Positions 34,521 to 43,927 of a DNA stretch of 64,000 nucleotides are shown here, one piece after another. This DNA comes from JBHHUI01 sp965248775. GTDB taxonomy: Bacteria > Chloroflexota > Anaerolineae > Anaerolineales > JBHHUI01. Each line of letters starts with the position of its first letter. Within the stretch, counting starts at the first letter, position 1. Under the pieces are notes generated by a model, which saw nothing but the letters and a program-made list of their open reading frames with translations, ran no database searches and was not told the origin of the DNA. The stretch spans positions 1,054,001 through 1,118,000 of the forward strand of contig OZ252150.1 of NCBI GenBank assembly GCA_965248775.1, read 5' to 3'. A program made the position numbers and the translations under genes.

Positions 34521-35189
34521 TTAAAGAAGACTGTCGGAGCGTCGTTCCAGATGCCCCATAAATTCTGACCGCGTACGAGAGTCGCGCAAGAAACCACCGC
34601 ACATTGCACTGGTGACCATGCGGGCGTTCTCTTTCTTGACTCCGCGCATCATACTACACATGTGTAAACCCTCAACGACAACGCCAACGCCTTGCGGGTG
34701 AAGTACCTCGGTCAGGAAGTCGGCAATTTGCCGGGTCATGCGTTCCTGCAATTGCAGCCGCCTTGCAAACATATCCACGATACGTGGGATTTTGCTCAGA
34801 CCGATTACCTTGCCATTGGGTATGTAGGCAACATGTGCACGTCCGATAAACGGTAAGAGATGATGTTCGCAGAGGCTTGAAAACTCGATATCTTTTACGA
34901 GCACCATCTCGTCGTAGTCCACATCGTAGAGTGCGTCATTGACGAGCTTCTCCGGGTCCGTCCGGTAGCCTTGCAACAGTTCTTCGTACATGCGAGCCAC
35001 GCGGTTCGGCGTACCTTGGAGTCCCTGCCGGTCCGGGTCTTCGCCCACACTCTCTAAAACTTTATGAATCGCTTCTTCGATAGTGGGTTTGTCTAACTCA
35101 CTATCGATAATTTGTGCTGCTAGATCTAAATTTGACTTAAAAATCGTGATGCCATGATCTGCTTTCGGATTCTTGTCGTTATTTTCCAT
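34521..35189 (-). CDS. folE: GTP cyclohydrolase I (FolE)
   Basis: 222 residues, first enzyme of tetrahydrofolate/pterin synthesis (GTP to dihydroneopterin triphosphate). The zinc ligands are visible as SSLCEHHLLPF (Cys, His) and LHMCSMMRGV (Cys). QGLQGTPNRVARMYEE, KVIGLSKIPRIVDMFARRLQLQERMT and the closing SRTRSEFM are the standard signatures. The N-terminal 30 residues are variable. Probably intact and functional. Confidence 0.96.
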   Translation of the reverse strand: MENNDKNPKADHGITIFKSNLDLAAQIIDSELDKPTIEEAIHKVLESVGEDPDRQGLQGTPNRVARMYEELLQGYRTDPEKLVNDALYDVDYDEMVLVKDIEFSSLCEHHLLPFIGRAHVAYIPNGKVIGLSKIPRIVDMFARRLQLQERMTRQIADFLTEVLHPQGVGVVVEGLHMCSMMRGVKKENARMVTSAMCGGFLRDSRTRSEFMGHLERRSDSLL

Positions 35190-35306
35190 TGTTCTCTTTA
35201 CACCGCATCTAATAAATTTCTGGAAGTTGGATTATAGCAGGATGGGATCGAATTGACTGATCCTTCGTGCACTAGAGAGAAACAGCAGGCACACCCCTCA
35301 CAGATA

Positions 35307-36368
35307 TCAGCGCTGCATTGAACCGAAGTAGATCCGTGCTACAGGGTAAATAATCTGGTGGGGTAGTGTCCAACTGTACAACCAACGCATGACCCTTGTA
35401 GGGTCACCGCCATCGACGCTGCGCCAAAGTAAGTGGTAGGCCGGCCGGCTGAACACGGAGAACAAAAACCGGTTGACTATAGAAGCTTTCATCAGTGGTC
35501 GTAACCGTCGCTTCCAGGCGCGGTCATAATCAATGCCATCAATGATGCTCTTTGCTGCCAAGAAGCCCGATACTATAGAATAACGAATACCAAACATGAA
35601 AAGCAGGTCTTGGAATCCAGCTGCTTCACCGATGTAGTATTTCCCATCACGCACCGCTGTACGCGGGAGCCCGAAAGATCCGAACCCACCCCATTGCTTC
35701 AGATTTCGCATGCCGTCGATTTTTAGCAACTTTGTAAATCGTTCTATTGATAAATCCAAACATTTTCGGGCTTCGGAAAATTCTTCAAACAGAACGGTTG
35801 CCAAGGTTGCTTTGCCCGAAGCAATGAGTAGATAGACATATCCTTTCGGCGCCAAATCATCGTTCAGAATGACATATGCACCATTCGGCATAGATGTCTC
35901 AAAAGTAACACCGGCTGCAATGGCTTGCGAATAACGGGGACCCGAGGAAACGATGTGCATCTCCTCTGGTTTTACCCTGTCATTAAAATGGAATTCAACA
36001 TCAGCCCTTAAGGCCTGCTTCTTGAGGGTCCAATCTAATGTCCCCGAACCATTGCCGCGTTTTACCAAGTAAAAAAGTGGCCTTTCTGTTTGTACATTTA
36101 TCGGTTTGAATTGAGGGTTGTACATGACGCCGCCATAAAAGGGTTGGGCACAATCATCAATCTTGATGCCCATGCGTTCGAATTCATCCCACGCATCCAA
36201 TCGAATGCTCCAATTCTCGATACCCTGATAGTCGTTATTAAAACGACCGCCTACATCACTGCGAAGATCGTGTATCTCCACGCGATATCCAGCCTGGCCT
36301 AGCACAATCGCCGCCGCCATACCCGACGGACCCGCTCCTAGAATCTTGATCGGTTCTTTTCTGGTCAT
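35307..36368 (-). CDS. FAD-dependent oxidoreductase, geranylgeranyl-reductase-like
   Basis: 353 residues. The Rossmann FAD site is ILGAGPSGMAAAIVLGQAGYRVEIHD, and a second FAD contact is YYIGEAAGFQDLLFMFGIRYSIVSG near residues 250-275. It resembles the geranylgeranyl reductase/halogenase-like flavoproteins but is short. The start at 36368 has AAGGA upstream. It may act on isoprenoid chains (lipids, quinones or carotenoids). It forms a pair with the related gene at 36715. Confidence 0.75.
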   Translation of the reverse strand: MTRKEPIKILGAGPSGMAAAIVLGQAGYRVEIHDLRSDVGGRFNNDYQGIENWSIRLDAWDEFERMGIKIDDCAQPFYGGVMYNPQFKPINVQTERPLFYLVKRGNGSGTLDWTLKKQALRADVEFHFNDRVKPEEMHIVSSGPRYSQAIAAGVTFETSMPNGAYVILNDDLAPKGYVYLLIASGKATLATVLFEEFSEARKCLDLSIERFTKLLKIDGMRNLKQWGGFGSFGLPRTAVRDGKYYIGEAAGFQDLLFMFGIRYSIVSGFLAAKSIIDGIDYDRAWKRRLRPLMKASIVNRFLFSVFSRPAYHLLWRSVDGGDPTRVMRWLYSWTLPHQIIYPVARIYFGSMQR

Positions 36369-36714
36369 TGATTATATCCTTTGCAAGCCTCCCATGGCTT
36401 TTTTGCGAGCAAGGCATCAGGTTGCAGACCGGCTTGCTCCGCCAACTGTAGGCTTTCATTGATACTGCGTTTGGTTTACGCTTTGCACAATGAATTGTCA
36501 AGCATCAGAATACCAGGGGCAGGCTATTCTTTCTAGATATTTTTATCTGACCTAACGCGTCCTGATCTCATTTCCAGAGCTCTTAATCATCGTACGCGCC
36601 GACGACCTGATGAGGGTCTACTTGTTCTGTGATTTCTCAACCTGCCAAGCGGCGGTTTTCCTGATAAGCACCGAGTAACTTACCAACTCTCGAAATCGAG
36701 CGTTATCCATTATT
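36369..36714. other. gene-free stretch between two flavoprotein genes
   Basis: 346 bp with no recognisable gene, repeat or tRNA. The side next to 36368 carries the ribosome site of the downstream flavoprotein gene; a promoter is likely here but no clear consensus stands out. Confidence 0.45.
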
Positions 36715-37905
36715 TTAGCCAGCGTTCGAAGCAAACCGTGTAGGCTTGTTCGAGTTTGAATATCGAATCTCTAGACGATAACCTCGTATGGCTGGGGTCA
36801 GGATGCGAACCCCGAAGGGTAGCATATGAAAAAAGATGCGCCACAGGTGTCGTCCCAAAGGTGGATAAAGCATGTTGGCGGCGCTTCGCCGTGCCAGCAA
36901 AGTCAGGCCGAGACGATCACGCAGCAGGTGCTGTCGATAATTGCGGAATCTGAAATCCCTAGAAACGAATGCAGACTCGAGCACCGCGGCGGCTACCTTC
37001 CCATAGGCGAGTGCAAATGATATGCCCTCTGCGAGCAATGGATCACCACCGGCCGCATCTCCGACGAGCAACGCATTGGGACGGCTGAACGGCCCACGCC
37101 AGCCAAACCAGCGCATGGGATGACCCTTCAAATCCACATTATCGAGGGAACGACCGCGGGCGGACATCTCTGTGCGAAGAACATCCTGCAACGCTGCGCG
37201 CGGTCTTTCTGTTCTGATGCGGGCATCGAATACACCGCGATTCATGTACGCTTCATTCTGAATCAGAGACGGGAAATCCCAGTAATAGCCTTGCAGCTCT
37301 TTGTTCAGCGGTGTGAATTCGAACGTACCAAACTTCTCGATAAATTCAGGTGTTTCGCATGGGTCTTCCGGTGTCACAACTTCGAGCAACCGGGCTGTTC
37401 TGCTATTTCGGTTCTCCCCTACATAGCTCCGTACGATGCCCTTGGAACCATCTGCACCAACAACAACGCGACCGCGAATAACAGAGTTTTGGGTTGAAAC
37501 GAATACTTCATCATTGGCAAATTCGATCTCGCGCACCCTCTCGTTTTCACGGATATCAACTCCGCGTTTGCGGGTAGTGTTGTACAACCAGTGGTCAAAT
37601 TCAAGCCGGCGGGTCACGCGGAAGATGGGGTTATGTTGAACGGCGACAGTAAGGTTCTCAAATTGAATGCGCGCCTCGCGAACATCAATTGTCGGAACTC
37701 CGATGGATAATCCCAGGCCGGAGAGTATGGCTTCGCCGTAGCGGGTGACTGCACCCGCACATAGTTTCTCGCGCGGAAATCTTTCTCGTTCGAGGATGAT
37801 GACTCGTCCAGCCCATTTTGGACTGCGCTGCAGAAGATGAAGGGCCGTTGAACAGCCCGCCGGTCCACCACCAACAATGATAATATCGAAATATTCTTCG
37901 GCCAT
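36715..37905 (-). CDS. geranylgeranyl reductase family flavoprotein
   Basis: 396 residues. DIIIVGGGPAGCSTALHLLQ is the FAD dinucleotide site. LERERFPREKLCAGAVTRYG is the family's Cys-containing substrate motif. GRVVVGADGSKGIVRSYVG and ALLVGDAAGGDPLLAEGISFAL are the conserved GD motifs. Family members reduce the double bonds of geranylgeranyl groups in chlorophyll, quinone or membrane lipid precursors; substrate unknown here. The C-terminal helical tail (LARRSAANMLYPPLGRHLWRIFF) is typical. Confidence 0.85.
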   Translation of the reverse strand: MAEEYFDIIIVGGGPAGCSTALHLLQRSPKWAGRVIILERERFPREKLCAGAVTRYGEAILSGLGLSIGVPTIDVREARIQFENLTVAVQHNPIFRVTRRLEFDHWLYNTTRKRGVDIRENERVREIEFANDEVFVSTQNSVIRGRVVVGADGSKGIVRSYVGENRNSRTARLLEVVTPEDPCETPEFIEKFGTFEFTPLNKELQGYYWDFPSLIQNEAYMNRGVFDARIRTERPRAALQDVLRTEMSARGRSLDNVDLKGHPMRWFGWRGPFSRPNALLVGDAAGGDPLLAEGISFALAYGKVAAAVLESAFVSRDFRFRNYRQHLLRDRLGLTLLARRSAANMLYPPLGRHLWRIFFHMLPFGVRILTPAIRGYRLEIRYSNSNKPTRFASNAG

Positions 37906-37938
37906 TAATTTAACTTTGTGCGGAGCAGAATAAGTGGA

Positions 37939-38847
37939 TTAATTCCTGGAAATGAAGCTACTCGCCAACTGGACGGTTCTGAAGTGGATATCAACAATAT
38001 CATTCACATCGTTGGCGTAGCCCCCACTCATCACTATTGCCAGCGGGATATCACGTTCCGCACAGGCCTGCAGCACAAGGCGATCTCGTTCCGCCAAGCC
38101 TTCTTTTGTGAGAGCCAGCCGTCCCAAGCGATCCCCCTGAAAAGGATCTGCCCCCGCGAGAAAGATCGCAAATTCTGGCTTTGATTCTTTCAGTGTGTGT
38201 TGAACACCAGAGCGAAGCGCTGCCAGATAGGTATCATCTTCGGTTTCATCTGCCAATCCGATATCGAGGTCACCTGCGGATTTGCGGAAGGGAAAATTCT
38301 TTTCAGCATGAATCGAAAATGTGAAGACACTTTCGTCTCCGCTCAGAATGGCGGCCGTCCCATTCCCCTGGTGTACATCGCAATCTATCACAGCAACTTT
38401 GCGAACACGTCCTTCGGCCTGCATCGTGCAGGCGGCGATTGCAACGTCGTTAAATACGCAGAAGCCTTCGCCATGTAAACGTCCGGCGTGATGTGTGCCT
38501 CCTGCCAAATTGACTCCGATGCCATCCGCAAGCGCTGCCCGACAAGCGGTGATCGTACTTCCGACGCTTCTGCGAGATCTCTCAACCAGCGCTGCTGACC
38601 AAGGAAATCCCAGGCGCCGAATCTCCTTCTCTGAGAGTTGGCCGGTTTGAACTTTCTGGATGTATGCGGAGTCATGTGCTCGCAAAAGTTGTTCATCCGT
38701 TGCGCCCGGGCCCTGAAAAAGATTTTCTCCGGGTACGCCCAGACCACTTTCAACAATGCGCTCTCGTAGGCGAATATATTTCTGAATCGGGAAGCGATGT
38801 TTGTCGGGCAGCGGAAATGTAAATAGGTCGTGGTAAAAGATTCGCAC
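37939..38847 (-). CDS. histone deacetylase-family zinc deacetylase
   Basis: 302 residues of the arginase/deacetylase fold. The zinc and catalytic motifs are GGTHHAGRLHGEGFCVFND (His-His dyad), VIDCDVHQGNGTA (zinc Asp, His) and LAGADPFQGDRLGRLALT (zinc Asp), plus a closing VMSGGYANDV. It opens IFYHDLFTFPLPDKHRFPIQKY, as in class IV (HDAC11-like) bacterial members. Bacterial relatives deacylate small molecules or proteins such as acetyl-CoA synthetase. It may be cotranscribed with the LLM oxidoreductase 12 bp upstream. Confidence 0.9.
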   Translation of the reverse strand: MRIFYHDLFTFPLPDKHRFPIQKYIRLRERIVESGLGVPGENLFQGPGATDEQLLRAHDSAYIQKVQTGQLSEKEIRRLGFPWSAALVERSRRSVGSTITACRAALADGIGVNLAGGTHHAGRLHGEGFCVFNDVAIAACTMQAEGRVRKVAVIDCDVHQGNGTAAILSGDESVFTFSIHAEKNFPFRKSAGDLDIGLADETEDDTYLAALRSGVQHTLKESKPEFAIFLAGADPFQGDRLGRLALTKEGLAERDRLVLQACAERDIPLAIVMSGGYANDVNDIVDIHFRTVQLASSFISRN

Positions 38848-38859
38848 CTGCGTCTCGAG

Positions 38860-39786
38860 TTAGTTTACCTGGGGGAGAACGGTCTTCGCCAGTGCTTCGA
38901 GACCATCCAGGTCGTCGATGTCCAGCCATTGCAACATAACGCGGTGCAATCCCACCTCTGATATTTCGCCAATTTGCGCGACGACTTCGTTTGGCGTGCC
39001 GATCACGACACCGAGATCGCGGAACTCCTGAACCGTCCGGCCGCGACCTTCGATTTTTTCCTGCACCTCGGCATCGGTTTCCCCGAAGTAGCAGCCCGTC
39101 ATCACCGAACGCCGAACATCGCTAGGCTGTCGTCCTTCCGCGGCTAGCAATTCATCCAAGTGGGAATTCAAGTCCCTTAGTTGTGCGGGAGTCTTAAACA
39201 GGGTGTTCCATTCCACAGCGTACTTTGCTGCGAGCGGTAGGGTGCGTTTGCGTCCACTGCCGCCAACGAGGATCGGTGGACCCCCTGTGCGTGCCGGCCG
39301 GGGCAATAAACTGGCCCCTTCCAACTTGTAAAAACTGCCATCAAAATCATTCGCTTCTTTGCTGTTGAGCAGGCGCGAGATCACTTCCATGCCTTCAGCA
39401 AAACGGTCAAAGCGCGGACCAGGTTCGAGTAAATCGAGCCCGTAATTATTGTGCTCGCGCTCTTGCCAGCCGGCACCCAGCCCGAGTGTCAGCCGTCCGC
39501 CGGAAAGATCATCTACTGCCGTGGCGAAGCGCGCCGTCAGTGTGGGATGTCGGAATGAGAACGGTGTCACCAGCGGGCCGAATTCCAATCTCTCTGTATT
39601 TGTAGCCAGCCAAGTCAATGATGTCCATAATTCGAGCGAATCCTTGTCGGGTGGATTCATGTTGGTGAAGTGATCTGAGCGATAGAGTCCGACGAAGCCC
39701 AGTTCCTCGACAGCCCGGACAATTCGTTTCCAGCGCGGCCAATTTAAGCCATTCTGGGCTTCGATCATAATAGCGACTTCGATCAT
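38860..39786 (-). CDS. LLM-class (F420-dependent type) oxidoreductase
   Basis: 308-residue TIM-barrel luciferase-like monooxygenase family protein: EELGFVGLYRSDHF, LAFGxLVTP-type strand LEFGPLVTPFSFRHP, DDLSGGRLTLGLGAGWQEREH (the classical LLM signature) and PPILVGGSGRKRTL. Members use F420 or FMN; the sequence alone does not decide. It ends 12 bp before the deacetylase gene start. Substrate unknown. Confidence 0.88.
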   Translation of the reverse strand: MIEVAIMIEAQNGLNWPRWKRIVRAVEELGFVGLYRSDHFTNMNPPDKDSLELWTSLTWLATNTERLEFGPLVTPFSFRHPTLTARFATAVDDLSGGRLTLGLGAGWQEREHNNYGLDLLEPGPRFDRFAEGMEVISRLLNSKEANDFDGSFYKLEGASLLPRPARTGGPPILVGGSGRKRTLPLAAKYAVEWNTLFKTPAQLRDLNSHLDELLAAEGRQPSDVRRSVMTGCYFGETDAEVQEKIEGRGRTVQEFRDLGVVIGTPNEVVAQIGEISEVGLHRVMLQWLDIDDLDGLEALAKTVLPQVN

Positions 39787-39927
39787 CTAATCTCTCCCTT
39801 GAATCTGAGCGCCCTCAATTGTAAACCCGAAGTCCAGTTTCCAAATTGTAGCCGGTGACACGGTGACTATTCCATACTATCATAACCAAAGTAAATCCTC
39901 TCTTTTGAAGAATTGGAGTCGGCGCGA

Positions 39928-41451
39928 ATGAAAGCATTACTCGAAAAATTGAATTTGAAAGATGTCAATCCCGGCGCGTGTGCCGGTCCGGAGGGCTGGT
40001 TGCAAGATCCTGAGGGAGTTGAACTTGTCTCTTACAACCCTACAACCGGAGAGCGCATCGCCTCGGTAATTCAGACTACCACGGCGACCTACGACACTGT
40101 TGTTGAGCGGGCGGCGGAGGCCTTCAAAACCTGGCGCTCTGTACCGGCTCCGAAGCGTGGTGATTTAGTCCGCGACCTCGGCAACGCAGTCCGCGCGAAG
40201 ATCGAGCCGCTGGGCGAACTGATTACCCTGGAAATGGGGAAGATCAGAGCGGAAGGGATTGGTGAAGTACAGGAGATGGTCGACATCTGCGATTTTGCCA
40301 CCGGTCTTTCTCGCCAATTGTACGGGTTGACTATGCACTCCGAGCGTCCCGGACACCGCATGTACGAGCAATGGCACCCGCTTGGGCCAGTCGGCATCAT
40401 CACTGCGTTTAACTTTCCGGTGGCCGTCTGGTCGTGGAATTCGACGCTGGCCGCTGTGAGCGGCGATACGATGGTCTGGAAACCTTCTCCGACGACTCCG
40501 CTCATTTCGATTGCGCTACAAAATATCTGTAATGAAGTTGCAGCGGACCATAATGCTGGGGCAGTGTTCAATATGGCCATCGGCGCAAATGATGTCGTAG
40601 GTAAGCGCATGCTCAATGATGCGCGCTTACCCCTAATCAGTTTTACCGGCTCGATAAAAGTAGGGCGCTATGTTGCCGAGACGGTTGCGCAAAGGCTTGG
40701 CAAAGTTTTACTCGAATTGGGCGGCAATAACGGCATCATTGTGAGCGAGGATGCCGATTTAGACCTTGCCGTTCGCGCGATACTGTTCGGTGCAGTCGGC
40801 ACTGCGGGTGAGCGCTGCACCTCAACGCGCCGCATCATCGCGCAGAGCAATATCCTCGATGAACTGGTTTCACGGCTTGTAAGTTCATACCAGCAAGTTT
40901 CGATTGGCGATCCGATGGAAGCAGACGCTTTAATGGGCCCGCTGGTGAGCGCGCAAGCAGTGAAGAATTACGAGGCGGCTATTGAGACGGCTCGCGGACA
41001 GGGCGGCGAAATCCTATGCGGTGGCAAGCGTCTACCCGCTAAGGGTCAAAACTACGTTGAGCCGACGATTATCAAGATGCCAGAACAGACACCCTTGGTC
41101 TGCGATGAGACCTTCGCGCCCATCCTGTACATCATGGAATACGGCGACATCGACGAAGCCGTAGCAATCCACAACGGTGTGCCACAGGGATTGTCGAGCG
41201 CGATCTTCACTACCAGTTTGCAGACCGCTGAACGATTTCTATCTGCCGTGGGTTCGGATTGCGGCATCGCAAATGTCAACATCGGTACGAGTTGGGCGGA
41301 GATCGGTGGCGCTTTCGGCGGTGAAAAGGATACCGGCGGTGGTCGTGAAGCCGGCTCGGATGCATGGAAGGCCTACATGCGGCGTCAAACCACAACCATC
41401 AATTACTCGAAGGAATTGCCCCTCGCACAGGGAATTCAATTCGGAGACTAA
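39928..41451 (+). CDS. aldehyde dehydrogenase, ALDH7 (aminoadipic semialdehyde type)
   Basis: 507 residues from ATG 39928 (GGAG nine bases upstream). NAD(P)-dependent aldehyde dehydrogenase with the catalytic Glu in LLELGGNNGIIV and the nucleophile Cys in GTAGERCTSTRR. FNFPVAVWSWNSTLAAV, FTGSIKVGRYVAE and SWAEIGGAFGGEKDTGGGREAGSD are specific to the ALDH7/antiquitin group, which oxidises 2-aminoadipate semialdehyde (as piperideine-6-carboxylate) in lysine degradation. It stands alone on the plus strand, so lysine catabolism is inferred from the family only. Confidence 0.9.
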   Translation: MKALLEKLNLKDVNPGACAGPEGWLQDPEGVELVSYNPTTGERIASVIQTTTATYDTVVERAAEAFKTWRSVPAPKRGDLVRDLGNAVRAKIEPLGELITLEMGKIRAEGIGEVQEMVDICDFATGLSRQLYGLTMHSERPGHRMYEQWHPLGPVGIITAFNFPVAVWSWNSTLAAVSGDTMVWKPSPTTPLISIALQNICNEVAADHNAGAVFNMAIGANDVVGKRMLNDARLPLISFTGSIKVGRYVAETVAQRLGKVLLELGGNNGIIVSEDADLDLAVRAILFGAVGTAGERCTSTRRIIAQSNILDELVSRLVSSYQQVSIGDPMEADALMGPLVSAQAVKNYEAAIETARGQGGEILCGGKRLPAKGQNYVEPTIIKMPEQTPLVCDETFAPILYIMEYGDIDEAVAIHNGVPQGLSSAIFTTSLQTAERFLSAVGSDCGIANVNIGTSWAEIGGAFGGEKDTGGGREAGSDAWKAYMRRQTTTINYSKELPLAQGIQFGD

Positions 41452-41606
41452 ACCCCTTCTCATCAACAGCTGCGCTGCAATTGTGGGGATTGCAGCGCGG
41501 CTGATCTTCCCCGTTCTTTACAATTTCATTACATCTTTTAGATAGCGCAATCGCACATCGAGCGCATCCTTAGGCTGCGTTAATCCAGTATTGGTAGAGG
41601 TGTAAA

Positions 41607-43922
41607 GTGAGTGCGTCAATAACGTTTCCCCATCCTGAGTCGGCCCGACAAACGCTCCTAGCAAACCGAACAAGTATTCGCCATCTAGGACGTATGGCGA
41701 TCACAATGGTCTGCCTTGTATCGATCCTGATAGTAGCGGCAGCATTACGTTTTTATCGCTTGGGCGCGGATAGTGTCGGAAATCAATACTACGCTGCTAC
41801 CGTGCAGTCCATGCTGACCTCGCCAAGCAATTTTTTCTTCGGCGCTTTTGAGCCGGGTGGGTCGGTGACGGTCGACAAACCGCCACTGGGCTTTTGGGTG
41901 CAGGCTGTCTCGGCGGCGATTTTTGGCGTGAATGGCTTTGCGCTTGCGTTGCCGCAGGCATTGGCCGGCGTGCTGTCGGTTGGGCTGTTGTTTTACTTGG
42001 TGCGACGCAGCTTTGGGATGTGGGCCGGATTGCTGGCCGCCCTCACTTTGGCGATTACGCCGGTAGCGGTTTCGACCGAGCGAAATAACACGATCGACGG
42101 TTTGCTTGTTTTCGTACTCCTGCTGGCGACCTGGGCGTTTGTCAAAGCGAGCGAGCGGGGTCGCTGGCGTTACGTGCTCCTGGGGGCGTTTCTGGTTGGG
42201 CTCGGCTTCAATATCAAAATGTTGCAGGCTTACTTGCCCTTGCCCGCACTCTACGCTTTTTATCTGCTGGCCGGGAAGACTGCACTGTGGCGAAAGATGC
42301 TCCAACTGACAGTGACAACCGTATTGCTCCTCGTTGTATCGCTTTCGTGGGCGGTCGTGGTCGATTTGATGCCACCGGAGTCGCGTCCCTATATTGGCAG
42401 CAGAACAAACAACACGGTGATGGAATTGATCGTGGGGCACAACGGGCTGCTGCGCCTGTTGCCGGGCGGATTGCGTGATCTTGGAGATGTCTTGACGCCA
42501 AATAATGACCCGCAGCTCCAGCTAGGTCAACCACCCCAATCGGGCCAGTTACCTCAGTCCGGTCAACCACCCCAACCGGGACAAGCACCACAGCCCGGTC
42601 AGTTGCCGCAGCTTGGCCAGGCACCCCAAGGGGGAGCAGCGCCGCAGCCTGGTCAACCACCACCTCAATTTGAGCCAGGTCCCCAGCCGGGTCAACCGCC
42701 GCAGTCCGGGTTGCAACCCGGTGGGCAGGGTCAACCCTTGGATGAGCCTCAGCAGAGTGGCGTCGGTGGGGACGGCCCTGGTAGTCCGGGTGCTGGCATT
42801 AGTAGCGAAATCGGCGAGCCCGGCTTGCTGCGCCTATTCGAGCAACCGCTGGTTGACGAAGCGAGCTGGTTGTTGCCGTTGGCAGCGCTGGGTGGGTTGC
42901 TCGCCTTGTTCGTAGATCGGGTGCGCTGGCCGTTATACGATCGCCACGGCGCGATTCTGCTCTGGGGTGGCTGGTTGGGGACCAACATCGTTTTCTTCAG
43001 TTTCGCAAACTTATTCCACGCTTACTATCTGATCATGCTCGCACCGGCGATTGCCGCATTGGCGGGCATTGGCGTCGTATCTTTGTGGCGTATGGCTGCT
43101 GCCGGGCGCCGGCTCGTCGCGCTCGGCTTGATATTCACGCTCTTGCTGACAGCTGCATTTCAGATTTGGATACTGCAAGCATATGGAGACCTGGGCAAGT
43201 GGTTATCCATCCTGATCCTCGGCTGCGTTGTGGTTGGGCTGGGCGGATTCTTGCTCGGTCGAATCGTTCGCGCCATGTTCGATGAGAGGGCTGGAAATAT
43301 TATCGGGGGTACTGCCTTAGCGCTCGGCGTTGGGGGTGTATTATTGGCGCCTTTGGTCTGGTCAAGGATAACAGCAGGTGGCTCTTTCGAAAACGTCAAT
43401 CTGCCGAATGCGGGGCCGCTCACATCCCAATCGCAATCGCAAAACCGCTCGCCGGGTGGGCAAGGCAGAAATCAACTTGAGTCCCCTCAGGCCGATCTGA
43501 TTGCGTATTTAACACCACTAACGGCAGACGTGGAGTACCTTGTCGGGGTGTTATCGGCCCGCGAGGCTTCGCCGCTGATCCTCGAGACTGGCCGGCCCGT
43601 GCTCGCCATGGGCGGCTTTTCGGGCGGCGATCCCATATTTGCCGGCGTAGATCTGACCGCGATGGTAGACAATGATGCGCTACATTATCTCTACATTTCG
43701 CCAAATGAACTACAGCAGCGCCAGGGCGATTTATGGGCTTGGGTTGGGGATAACTGCCAATCGGAGGCATGGCCGTGCGCGGAGGCGCCGGGTGCGGGCA
43801 ACCAACCCTCGCGCGGGGGACTCGCCGACACACCCACCGACATGCTGCCCGACGGCAGCCCGCCCAATGGACTGAACGCTGCCGGACGCGGAAGCGCATC
43901 GCTATTCGTTTGCGGAAGCTGA
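41607..43922 (+). CDS. GT39-type membrane glycosyltransferase with Gln/Pro/Gly-rich insertion
   Basis: 771 residues from GTG 41607 (AGAGG upstream). The YkcB/ArnT-like GT-C fold has FEPGGSVTVDKPPLGFWVQA in the first loop and about eight helices to WAVVVDLMP, then FLxNAYYL-type NLFHAYYLIMLAPAIAAL in the second half. Residues about 302-395 are an insertion of PQ-x-GQ pentamer-like repeats. A soluble C-terminal domain follows (LIAYLTPLTADVEYLVG). It probably transfers a sugar from a polyprenyl carrier outside the membrane. The 771-residue length and repeat are unusual. Confidence 0.85.
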   Translation: MSASITFPHPESARQTLLANRTSIRHLGRMAITMVCLVSILIVAAALRFYRLGADSVGNQYYAATVQSMLTSPSNFFFGAFEPGGSVTVDKPPLGFWVQAVSAAIFGVNGFALALPQALAGVLSVGLLFYLVRRSFGMWAGLLAALTLAITPVAVSTERNNTIDGLLVFVLLLATWAFVKASERGRWRYVLLGAFLVGLGFNIKMLQAYLPLPALYAFYLLAGKTALWRKMLQLTVTTVLLLVVSLSWAVVVDLMPPESRPYIGSRTNNTVMELIVGHNGLLRLLPGGLRDLGDVLTPNNDPQLQLGQPPQSGQLPQSGQPPQPGQAPQPGQLPQLGQAPQGGAAPQPGQPPPQFEPGPQPGQPPQSGLQPGGQGQPLDEPQQSGVGGDGPGSPGAGISSEIGEPGLLRLFEQPLVDEASWLLPLAALGGLLALFVDRVRWPLYDRHGAILLWGGWLGTNIVFFSFANLFHAYYLIMLAPAIAALAGIGVVSLWRMAAAGRRLVALGLIFTLLLTAAFQIWILQAYGDLGKWLSILILGCVVVGLGGFLLGRIVRAMFDERAGNIIGGTALALGVGGVLLAPLVWSRITAGGSFENVNLPNAGPLTSQSQSQNRSPGGQGRNQLESPQADLIAYLTPLTADVEYLVGVLSAREASPLILETGRPVLAMGGFSGGDPIFAGVDLTAMVDNDALHYLYISPNELQQRQGDLWAWVGDNCQSEAWPCAEAPGAGNQPSRGGLADTPTDMLPDGSPPNGLNAAGRGSASLFVCGS
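42511..42760 (+). repeat. Pro-Gln-x-Gly-Gln coding repeat in GT39 gene
   Basis: About 15 degenerate copies of a 15-18 bp unit coding for PPQPGQ / LPQSGQ / APQPGQ-type peptides lie between the two membrane halves of the glycosyltransferase. The encoded segment is flexible and hydrophilic and should be outside the membrane. Such tracts change length easily by slippage. Confidence 0.75.
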
Positions 43923-43927
43923 TCGGG

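Noticed and set aside
37939..38847. A second arginase
   Set aside because: It shares the arginase/deacetylase fold, but the motifs (GGTHHAGRLHG, DCDVHQGNGT) are those of histone deacetylase-like enzymes.
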